From NCBI GenBank assembly GCA_025449115.1, contig JAHLKC010000117.1:1-64000 (forward strand): DNA of 64,000 nt. The letters run 5' to 3'. The notes beneath the pieces were generated by a model. That model was given only the letters and a program-made list of their open reading frames with translations. It searched no databases and was not told the DNA's origin. Made by a program: the position numbers and the translations under genes. This DNA is from Chytridium lagenaria. Lineage: Eukaryota > Chytridiomycota > Chytridiomycetes > Chytridiales > Chytridiaceae. This document shows, one piece after another, positions 23,387 through 32,466 of this stretch. Positions within the stretch are counted from its first letter, which is position 1; each line of letters begins with the position of its first letter.

Positions 23387-25805
23387 CGTTCCATCGATGC
23401 CGTCTCCATTTGAGTCGGTTTCTTCAACGAGCGTTCGCGCCGTCAACGTCAGCGCGAACATCAACGCACGCGCAACAGGATGAGCGGTGAACTCATTGAC
23501 GTGGAGGGCAATCCCTCTTCCGTTCCTTTGCTGACTAGTCGTTTGGATCCACCTCCACCCACGCCTCAACAATCCGTTGAGTCAATTTCTGTTGCTCGCG
23601 AGTCTGATCAAGTTATCCTAGAGTCTCCTCATCAAACGACCCTCCCTGAACTTGCAGAAGGCTACTACAATAGGGGGGGTTACGGTTACTTTATTCGGTG
23701 ACACTTAAGGGGGTAAGATAACAGAATCAAAGAACGAAAACAGGCGGTCAAAGAGATCAAAGAAACGGCGATTCAGCAAAAAGTCGAACAAGGTGTAGTG
23801 AGAGTGCGGAGCAAGACGGAACCGCAAATCCCACACCTCCTCGTAGGAGTCCAGGGGTAAAACATTAAGAAGAGAATAAGGAAGGGAAGCGTAAAGGGAA
23901 CAATCACGAAAATGAGAACGGTTAAAATTGCGGTGACAACCAGGACAGACATGGACGGGACGCATCCAACAAGTGCCAGCCCGCCAACGAAGCACGCGCG
24001 AGAGAAAAGGAGGAGAAATATAGAGAGAAGAATCAACGAAAGACGAAACACGGCGGGAACAGGGTTCAACGTAGGAGATTAAAGCAGAAGGAGGAATTAA
24101 GGAGACAGCGTGAGAACGAAGAAAGGAAGAAAGACGAGGACGATAGAACCAGCTTTGTTTCTCTTGTCGACGTTCGCACCCGGACTAGCTCCCGTGAGTA
24201 TTTTTCTTTTCAAAGTGTTTAAGCGTCCCATTCGCCCCACTGTATGCAGTTTTTATCTAATATCCGTGACTTTTTTAAAACCATTGTTGTTGTAGTTGGA
24301 GTTGTGTCTAGGGTTAATGTGGCTGAGTACCACATTTCAAGCACCGTCGAAACTCCGCCCATACCAGATAACCTCAGATTCGAAAGTGCGATAGGAGATG
24401 GCAACTGCCTCGTGAACGCTACACTTCTTGCGCTCCTCGGTCATGAATGTGACAGTCAAACACGAGCCAATGTGAGGCGCTTTATTGGATCTCGGATTCA
24501 ACGGGGGATCGGGGTTGATGGTCAGGGTCGGCGCATTTGTGAGATTGGTGGAGAAGATGATTATTTCCTTGACGAGTGGGATCCATTTCCTCAATTTGGG
24601 GTCACTTCTATCGACTCCCCTGAATTCACCAGTTTGGTTCAGCCCTCGGCTTCGGTTGGGGATCAGCGGTTTCTGTACGCCATGGTGGTTGACCAGTAAG
24701 TTTTGTGTTTCCTTGTTTCTCTTTTAATCCGTCAAGCACCTACTCGCAAGCCCTGACAATAACCTTCTCTTCTAGTGGTCGTCCAGTAATTGTCTATAGT
24801 CAGATTGGAGCTGGACAAGGCTGGAATCAAACGTTTTTCATACCAGGACGTCACATTAACCGTGACGATGTATCCATGGGTATGGAGCTGGCTTTGGATG
24901 TGGAGCCCATCTATTTGATGATCCGTGGTGAAGGATGGAGATCACATTTTTTCGCCGCGGTCAGAATAAATTCTTTTGGCCACTTTGTAAGGAATGATCC
25001 TTCTTCTGGAATGCAAAGGCTTTTTAATTTTGCAAACAGAATGGTATTTGTTTGTTTTTGGTCCGATTTTTAACTTTGTAATTATATCTAATGCTATGTT
25101 AGGAATCCGCTAATAGCAGCCACCGTTATCAAGAATCCGTCGATTCCGACGCATCAGAGATCCCTCTGGTGCGAAATCGCCGACTTCGAGTTCCGCTTGC
25201 TGAGGAGGCTGTCAATGATCCGCCTCGTCAAAACTACGGCCTCAATCATCAAGAATCCGTCGATTCCGACGCATCAGAGATTCCTCTGGTGCGAAATCGC
25301 CGAATTCGTGTTCGGCTCGCTGAGGAGGCTGTCAATGATCTGCCTCGTCAAAACTACGGCCTCAATCATCAAGAATCCGTCGATTCTGACACATCAGAGG
25401 TCCCTCTGGTCGAAAAATGACAACAATGATGGCGACCTTCAACCTCCAAACTTGTCTTGTGATTCGGATTATCTATTTGCGTCAAGCGCTCAAGACGATA
25501 GTGACGAGGACTTTCAACAAACAAACAAGCCGATCAAGAAAAACCAATTCCCATGTTAAAGGACACCAAAAGTCAAAAAAGTCGACCGGAAAGAATAAGC
25601 TTGCTCGTGTTAGCAGCTCAGATGACGTGAAGATATCAAAGAAGAAATCACGTCCTAAAAGGAATGATACCATTGCTTCACGAGTAAAGTCAAATACACG
25701 TCGAGTTAGACGAAAACGTTTGGAGGAAGCTGAGAAAAAAGCTTGGGAGTATTACAGATGAAACAACCGGCACTACAAAGAAGATTAGCATTGGCGCACG
25801 TGGGT
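23387..25805 (+). CDS. OTU-type cysteine protease segment with charged N-terminus
   Basis: This may be the 5' half of a single OTU-Fanzor gene. The first exons encode a Ser/Pro-rich stretch (MPSPFESVSSTSVRAV) and a Lys/Glu/Arg-rich helix (KEEKYREKNQRKTK, ELRRQRENEERKKDEDD), ending at a gtgagt donor (about 24195). The OTU exon (about 24296-24697) has the catalytic-Cys motif IGDGNCLVNATLLALLG. After a short intron the second OTU exon (about 24777-25041) carries NQTFFIPGRHINRDDV and ends the fold with IYLMIRGEGWRSHFFAAVRI, where the His is the likely catalytic base. OTU proteases remove ubiquitin and also occur in mobile-element proteins. The next exon holds 40-residue repeats and a Lys-rich linker (KKKSRPKRN). 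Frame breaks occur near 23478, 25415, 25555 and 25735. Confidence 0.7.
25128..25414 (+). repeat. 120-bp in-frame coding repeat, 2.4 copies
   Basis: The motif aagaatccgtcgattc recurs at 25131, 25251 and 25371, an exact 120-bp period. It encodes 40-residue units starting HQESVDSDASEIPLV and continuing RNRRLRV..AEEAVND then PRQNYGLN. The copies differ by only a few bases. The repeat lies in the acidic/basic linker between the OTU part and the Fanzor part. Confidence 0.95.
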
Positions 25806-25892
25806 CTCATAAAACTCAGAAGAGTAGTGTATCTGTTTATTTCACGGTTTTTGTTTTAAAACATCCGTTCATTAAAATACATTTTCTAATAG

Positions 25893-28800
25893 GCTGCTCA
25901 ACGTGCAGATCCTTTGCTACTACTCGGAATCCCACATCAGATCGAACAGCTCCAAATGCCCGTTCAATCCAAAAAATCCGGTCTCTCTGTGGCCTCGTAG
26001 GCGTTCAGATGAAGAGATTGATGCTGATGGTCTTGTGCCGACACCGAACGAGGCTATTGATGAGATTAACGTAGAAGATTATTTTGAGGCAGCTCTTGGA
26101 GAGAGATATCGTAGCAGTGACGATTCTACAGAGGGGACTGACTATGCAGTGTTGGCCTCCACCCCTATTAACCAGCGTGCTGGATTAATTTACTCGTCGC
26201 CGTGGGAGCTTCCGCCACAAGACACTTATCATTTTCACCGACAAAAGGCTACAGACCCAGTGATGAAGGCTCACCTACTGGCCAGAGAAGCCCCTGGATG
26301 AAACAAGTTGATTCAGAATATGACAGCGATGGGTTTCAGGACGATGAGCCTGAACAGTTGCCATGTACCAAGCGCAAACGAGTTATTGATGGTAAGGGCT
26401 GGTTTGCGTCTTGGAGATGTTTATTGATTGTCTTCCTTTTCAAAACAGATTGTTGACATTTATCCCGAGGGCATCCGACAACTACCCTTTTTCGTCAAAG
26501 ATTGCAATGGAGAAGAGGTTTAAGGTGGACCGAGCTAGTGATGCCTTGTCCCAAACGTACGTCTCCGTTTTTTTTTTGGTCATTTTTTATTTTTTTACCT
26601 TTGAAAAACATCACACATAAAACAAATGAATGCTAACGTACAAACTTTTGTATTTTGTATATGTAAGGGCTTAGGCTGCGGTACCAGTCAATCAAGACAA
26701 CTATTGGCGTAAAGTGGAGACGTAACTCTCGTGCAGCCGGTGCATTTTTCGAGCACATGTCTGCAGCGGTTTCCCGTTTCTCTGAAATTGTGTACTGGTC
26801 TTCTGTCCTTGCGAACTTGTATGTTCTGTCTACCTTTTCAGGTGACTTGGATTCTTTGCGTGTCGGGGAGCTAAATGGATTGTCTGGGAATGAAGACATA
26901 ACTGTCAAACTCGAACGCAGACTTTTCGGCTACGCACCATGTTGATAGAACTATCGTTTTTCGAGTCTTGCTTCCGCGCAGTTTCTGTCGAACGAAGTCG
27001 TAACGGGAAGTTAAGGACGCAACCCGACACTCTTACGGATCCCGGGCTTGAGCATTGTGCGAAAATTGTTCAGAGGATGATGAGCAGCAGGGCAGATGGT
27101 TTTCACGTTTCCCAGTAGGGAAGATCTGGGACCGGCTCTCAAGTCGAACGCTGCAAAATCTATGGCACAAGCAATCAATCATGTGATATTGCATCTGTCT
27201 CAGAGATTGCAGTGTTTCCTTCAAATGGAGATTGCTTCTAGGTTGCCTAATATGGACACAGATCCTACGCTGGAGGATGGCTCTAACAACCCCAAAGGCA
27301 TCAAAGTTGGAAGACTGGCTGCCATCTTGATTCAGATCATTAGAGAAGAGGGGTGCGAGAAAGTTATTTATTTCAGGAAGACCTGACCTTCTCCGATGCC
27401 GAGACGTCCTTAGAAAAGCTGGAGGGAGACAAGATGTCTGGGAGTGGAAGAGATTACCATCCATCCATGGCAGTTGTCACACAAGTTACCGATCTTGTAA
27501 AGGAAATCATGTCGGTTGTTCCGGTTGAGGCAGCTAATGTCTTGGATAACATGGAGGGGATGAAGAGTAGATGGGTCTCGTTCATGCCGCTCATGCACCA
27601 CATGCTTATGAAATTTGAGGCAAGATCGAGTGTGTCCCATCAGACTGAGGTTCTGGACAAGGCGTCCCGATCACAATGCTTTCAGATAATCAAGCAACTC
27701 GAAGCTGGTCTCCTTCAAAGATTACCCCAGAGTTATTCAAAGATTGGTTTTCAAGAAGAGGAAGGCTGTAGTCGCGGCAATGCTTTCATCTATTCGAAGT
27801 GGAACACCACTCAGTGTTTCCAAATGTGTCAGCACCAAAACTTCTAGACGACCTTCAGAGAGCTGTGGATTCCATCCGACAATGTATTGCCGATGGAACT
27901 TACACCGAATCTCGATATCTTGATCCTCGCGGGTTTCGAGTATACACTCTGTTACCCATCCACCACCCCAGAACGTATCACCTCCCTGTATCTACAAACA
28001 CTTTGGCAAGGTTTTTGAGCAAGGTTGGGGGTATGCCCAATGGAATCGAATTTTCGCCTAACAAGGTTAGTTCCTCTGATAATTTCCTCGGATTACTGAC
28101 TAAAGTTTAAAGGAAAATTACACCCCTGAGGAACGATCTCGAATGTGGAGCGTCCCTTTTATCCTTGATCAAGAGCATTTTGAACCCTTACCTGAATTGG
28201 CCAACGATGTTATCCAGATGAAATGGTACTTTGACTGTTGGATGAGTACAGATGGAGTCAGCGGGTCTTGGAGGTTCGTGCAACGAAAAGACATCAACTT
28301 AAAGGACCTTGATAAGCCTCTTTCAGTGACAAACAGCGACAATGTACTGAAGAGGCAATTGGTGGAGAGGGACTGTGCGTCTGTGACGGTTCTGGATCCA
28401 GGTCGGACAGATGTCTTTAGTGGTTTCAATCTTGCTCCGGTCAATTTGGAGCCTGAAATTGGCGGCAGTGGTGCTGTGAAATTGGAGAGAAGGAGATGTC
28501 AAAGGAGGAGGAAAAGGTCTGAACAAAGGGTGGATCGTGATGGAGATGAATCCAAAATTTTGGAAGGGAATGACGATACGGCTAGGGTTTAAATTGATAA
28601 GACGATCGCGAGGACGAACATTACTAAGTGGGAAGATTAAGAAGATGCCGTTGAATCTGCAGAAACCCAACGCTCGTGATGATGGACCTGGAGACTATGA
28701 GGGATTCACTGGAACTCCATGGGAAGTTATTCCGAGACATTACCTAGACCAACGTAAATACCATTATACTCGCGTCAGGATCAGCGGAGAAGAGTGGCAT

Positions 28801-29667
28801 GAGAGAGCTGGGCATAATCGCCGTGAGAGGGTTTGCTGAAGAAGTGGCTTAAATCCTTCTTTTTTTTTTGACTTATGTTTGTTTAGTACAAGGCAGTTTT
28901 GTGCAATAAAGGATGCCACTCCGTCGTCGCGGACATCCAAAGTACACGAATTCCGCGATTACGGTGAATATCAAGGAAATTCATACCACGTGGGTGATCT
29001 CCACTCATGATTTTTCTTTGAATTTGATTCTTTTGAATTCAGAGCCTCTAATTTCCATAATCTTTCCTCACCATTCAAAGTATCTACTGAAATACGACCA
29101 ATCTCTGCGGGCTTCTCGATTCACGCGACACGTAAGAGAACAGAAAGCAAAGCATTTTTTTATCAAAAGGCTTTGTGGAGGTAATTACCATGTAATTTTT
29201 TATATTGTTGTTTAACGAGCACCTTAAAGAACATCGACATACCACCATGGTGATCGGAAGTGGTGCCTCTTTCATTTCCAACCCGGCATTTTCTAAATAC
29301 TTGCGGGGATCGAGACCAGGCCCTATCAAGATGTTTATGAGGGCAATGATGCGCGAACCCGTCTGGGTGTCAGAAGTGATTATTCAGGATGAGTACAGAA
29401 CTTCTTCCGTGTGCCCTTGTTATCCTGAACTGTAAGTACATCTTCTCATTACCCCTTCTTACATTATGCAGTGAGAATTTAAAAAATGTTTGCGATCAGC
29501 AAGGAAATAAGTTACATGCGGTACTGAGGTGTCTACGATGCGGGGTTGTCTGGAATCGCGATCTAATGGGGGCCATTAACATCTTTCTTGCCCTCTGTGG
29601 TGAAGCTTATTTGGATAGTCATCCTTACCGTGGCGAGCTACCAAAGAGTGGACGTAACAAGTCCTGA
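25893..29667 (+). CDS. Fanzor1 RNA-guided nuclease homologue (eukaryotic TnpB relative)
   Basis: Fanzor1 proteins are eukaryotic TnpB homologues that cut DNA guided by an RNA from the gene's 3' end. An acidic linker carries a candidate nuclear localisation signal (CTKRKRVID, about 26370). The body then runs through exons near 26451-26560, 26669-26840, 26990-28070, 28112-28590, 28640-28835, 29060-29180, 29228-29432 and 29468-29667. Motifs in order: FRVYTLLPIHHPRTYHLPVS; RuvC-I VLDPGRTDVFSGF (catalytic Asp); a long helix RASRFTRHVREQKAKHF; VIGSGASF with an RGSRPGP loop; QDEYRTSSVC, with the displaced RuvC-II Glu typical of Fanzor; a zinc finger ending CLRCG; and RuvC-III WNRDLMGAINIF. All three catalytic acids are present. 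The first zinc knuckle reads CPC rather than CxxC. Frame breaks occur in several exons (about 26300, 26520, 26900-27110, 27400, 28610). It may be fused to the OTU segment upstream. Confidence 0.85.
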
Positions 29668-30645
29668 TAGAGGCTGTTCCAGTGTTGTGTTGTGTTGGGG
29701 ACGATAGATGCTGGATCCGTCTTGTTGTTTTGAGATTAACAAATAAAGTCTGCATAAGAACATCTGTCGTTGTTTTGAGATTAACAAATATTGTTGAAGG
29801 TATGACCAAAATCAATCCGAACCTCGAGTGGAGGCTCATTTAAACCGACAAGTCTGAATATCGCAATGTCATATATATTGGTTAATACATCTCGCCGATA
29901 TTGCTTTATCATTTAAAAATTATTAACTCTAATTCAACATTTTCACTCCCATCCAATTTCTCATGGGACAAGGAGCCCTCACAAACCCAGCCCTCTTAAA
30001 CAACGTAAAACTCGCTACATTATAATCCGCTATAAAACAATATGGTCTCAGCGCGTCCGTCACCCCTTGCTGTTCTCTTGCAACCTTCTTTATCCATTCT
30101 CGCTGAGCCACTGCTATCGACTCGACACAGACGTCGAACCTGGAGCCACGATCTACCGCAAAGAATTCCTATCTCTTGCAGCCACTGGTTGGCCTTTCCA
30201 TAATCCTCCTCAGGTAAGTTCAAACTTTTTGTAAAAAAGCCCTCACTTTATTTACAGCTCCCCTCCTGCCGAGCGGGAGCTGCCTGCATATAGCAGCATA
30301 GGAGGCGCGCAGACGTGAAGGGGTACTTGCAAAGCAACGGACGACCGAGGGGTGGCCACCCCTATGATCGTCCTGGTACCCCCCTGGCCCCACCATTGCG
30401 CAAGCGACTCCAGTCCTCAAGGGGGGTGGAAGGAAAAGATTCTGAGGGGGTTCTACATTATAATCCGCTATGAAACAATATGGTCTCGGCGCGTCTGTCA
30501 CGCCTTGCTGTTCTCCAGCAACCTTCTTTATCCATTCTCGCTGAGCCACTGCTATCGACTCGACACAGAGATTTGCAAGACCGCGTTGATCTAGGGTGAC
30601 AGTGTATTTGTGATGAGGGTGGGTGGTGACAATGTGTGGTGGTGT
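29668..30645. repeat. Mosaic of fragments duplicated from elsewhere in the window
   Basis: Four blocks abut one another. 29749-29855 copies 14657-14775 (3' end of the second small membrane protein). 29925-30132 copies 21008-21213 (GNAT 3' end). 30127-30195 copies the ABC transporter exon near 45447-45505, reading WLQEIGILCGRSWLQVRR on the minus strand. 30448-30585 copies 21101-21234 (GNAT again). Between the last two lies a ~310-bp repeat also found at 31868-32140. Blocks are a few per cent diverged from their sources. No transposase frame is present in the mosaic itself. It starts right after the Fanzor stop codon. Confidence 0.85.
30127..30447. repeat. ~310-bp dispersed repeat, copy 1, with ABC-exon lead
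   Basis: Nearly identical to 31835-32135, sharing cgtcgaacctggagcc at the left and ggaaaagattctgaggggg at the right. In both copies the left end is a fragment of an ABCG transporter exon, and the rest (gctcccctcctgccgagcgg onward) matches no gene in the window. Copy 1 is cut at the right by a GNAT fragment. Confidence 0.85.
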
Positions 30646-31795
30646 TTAATCTTCACGGACCTTGCAGCAGTTGAACGGGTTCACAGACTTGACAGAGGCA
30701 GGCTTCTTGGAGGGTTTCTCATCCAAAACCAACTCTTCCTCATCCTTACCGGCTTCTAAAAGAAAACATGAAAAAAGGAGAATGTCAATAAAAGAGATAA
30801 AATAGAAGGGATATGTCAATAAAAAGGAAAAAAAGATGTTTGATAAAGTAAAAAACACTCACACAAACAAGTGGTCTCGGTAATGATAGCCGTAACCTGG
30901 TACGGGTCCATATTAGAAGCCGGTCTCCTATCCTCAAGGTACCCGAAACCAGCGGCAGCAACAGGACGGGGGATACGAATGGAAGCACCACGGTTGGCGA
31001 CACCGTGAAGGAATGTGTCAATGTTGGCGGTTTCGTGGTGACCCGTAAGATGTTGGTAATTGTCGGCACCGTAGACGGCAATGTGTTCCTTGTGCTTGAG
31101 AGAGAGTTTGGAGATGGCTTCTTCAATGGCTTTCATGCCTCCGGGTTGACGCATGGCGAGGGTGGAGCTGGGAAAAGATAAAGGCAGAAAGGGTAAGGAT
31201 ATGAAAAGAGAATAGGAAATAAAAAGAGAAAAGGAAATAAAAGTAATAACAAAATAGTATGATGTCAACAGAATAAAACTTACTAGTTGGTGTGTGCACC
31301 ACTTCCATTCCAATCACCCTTAATAGGCTTTGGCGCAAACGACACCACAACACCAAAGTCCTCCGCAACTCTCTCAAGCAAGAACCTCGAGATCCACATA
31401 TGATCACCCGCCTCAATACCCTCACAAGGTCCAACCTGGTACTCCCATTGACCAGGCATGACCTCAGCGTTGGTACCAGCAATCTTGACACCAGCGTAGA
31501 GACAAGCCTTGTAGTGAGCGTCGATAATGTCACGACCAAAAGTCCGGGCGGCTCCGACGGCGCAGTAGTAGGGGCCTTGGGGACCTGGGTATCCACCCTT
31601 GGGCCAGCCGAGGATTAGACCGTCAACGTCCAAGAGGGCTGAAAAGTGAAAAGGAGAATGATTAGAGTGATGAACTTACATTAAAAAACCATAGCGGCTC
31701 TCGTCAAGAGGAAAAAATAATACTCACTGTATTCTTGCTCAATACCAAACCAGGGAACCTGGTCCTTGGCCTTTTCAAAGATAGCGGCGGGCCTC
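30646..31795 (-). pseudogene. Glutamine synthetase, 5'-truncated
   Basis: ATP-dependent ligation of ammonia to glutamate, cytosolic eukaryotic (GSII) type. Exons at 31795-31728, 31639-31285 and 31169-30862 plus a short C-terminal exon contain PWFGIEQEY (ATP/metal Glu), [95 protein letters not shown] and [12 protein letters not shown], ending VRED at 30646. Everything N-terminal to RPAAIFEKAKDQ, including the beta-grasp domain (about 120 residues), is absent. At 31795 the sequence passes straight into an ABCG transporter fragment and the 310-bp repeat. Half of each intersubunit active site is therefore missing, and no promoter or start codon is in reach. Either it is a rearranged pseudogene or the assembly is chimeric here. 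Confidence 0.9.
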
Positions 31796-32160
31796 GTTCT
31801 TGCAAGGCTGGCCATAATCACATCTCTACCACGTCGAACCTGGAGCCGCGATCTACCGCAAAGAATTCCTATCTCTCCTTTCCATAATCCTCCTCAGGTA
31901 GTTCAAACTTTTTGTAAAAAAGCCCTCACTTTATTTACAGCTCCCCTCCTGCCGAGCGGGAGCTGCCTGCATATAGCAGCATAGGAGGCGCGCAGACGTG
32001 AAGGGGTACTTGCAAAGCAACGGACGACCGAGGGGTGGCCACCCTATGATCGTCCTCGTACCCCCCTGGCCCCACCATTGCGCAAGCGACTCCAGTCCTC
32101 AAGGGGGGTGGAAGGAAAAGATTCTGAGGGGGTTTGAACCCCTCCAGAACCAAGAATACG
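31796..32160. repeat. ~310-bp dispersed repeat, copy 2, ending in a strong hairpin
   Basis: Starts with an ABCG exon fragment (cgttcttgcaaggctggcc, matching 45411 onward), then the same repeat as at 30127-30447. At its right end (32127-32154) an inverted repeat, ttctgagggg to cccctccagaa, forms a 10-bp stem around a seven-base loop. Read on the minus strand this is AGGGG-TTCAAAC-CCCCT, the exact geometry of a tRNA T-arm/RNA polymerase III B box. No A box or complete tRNA was found, so a SINE origin is only a possibility. Confidence 0.7.
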
Positions 32161-32466
32161 CAGTGATATCAATCAGTGAGATGGATGGTGGGTGGGTGGT
32201 CAGTGAGCATGGGTAGGTGTATGAGCATGGGGTTGAAAGTATGTTCGAATTCAAAAATCTGTCGAGGCAAAAAACTTTCAGAACCCCCTTTATATACTAA
32301 ATTAATTATTAAGCACATATAGATTAATTACTGTGTTCTGCATTGATGGAAGGTTTGTCGAATTGTTTTTGTTTTGAAAATGTCTCTTTTTTTTCTGTTT
32401 CAAAGGCTTGAGCTGAATATAGAAGAAAAGGCTTCTTTGTGGCATCAGAAAGACGAAAAAAATAGT
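32161..32466. other. Intergenic, no gene supported
   Basis: AT-rich sequence between the repeat and the DBR1 3' end, with TATA-like and poly-T stretches (about 32389) but no open frame of note. Confidence 0.3.

Noticed and set aside
23705..24069. Hydrophobic minus-strand frames resembling membrane proteins
   Set aside because: They are the reverse complement of the Lys/Glu-rich coding exon of the OTU gene, which automatically gives Leu/Phe-rich antisense frames.
28913..29667. Bacterial IS605-type TnpB insertion
   Set aside because: The gene has many spliceosomal introns, an NLS and the Fanzor1-type DEYRTS motif, with no TnpA, so it is a eukaryotic Fanzor.
32127..32154. Helitron 3' hairpin
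   Set aside because: The hairpin is not followed by CTRR and no Rep/helicase or TC-start was found.
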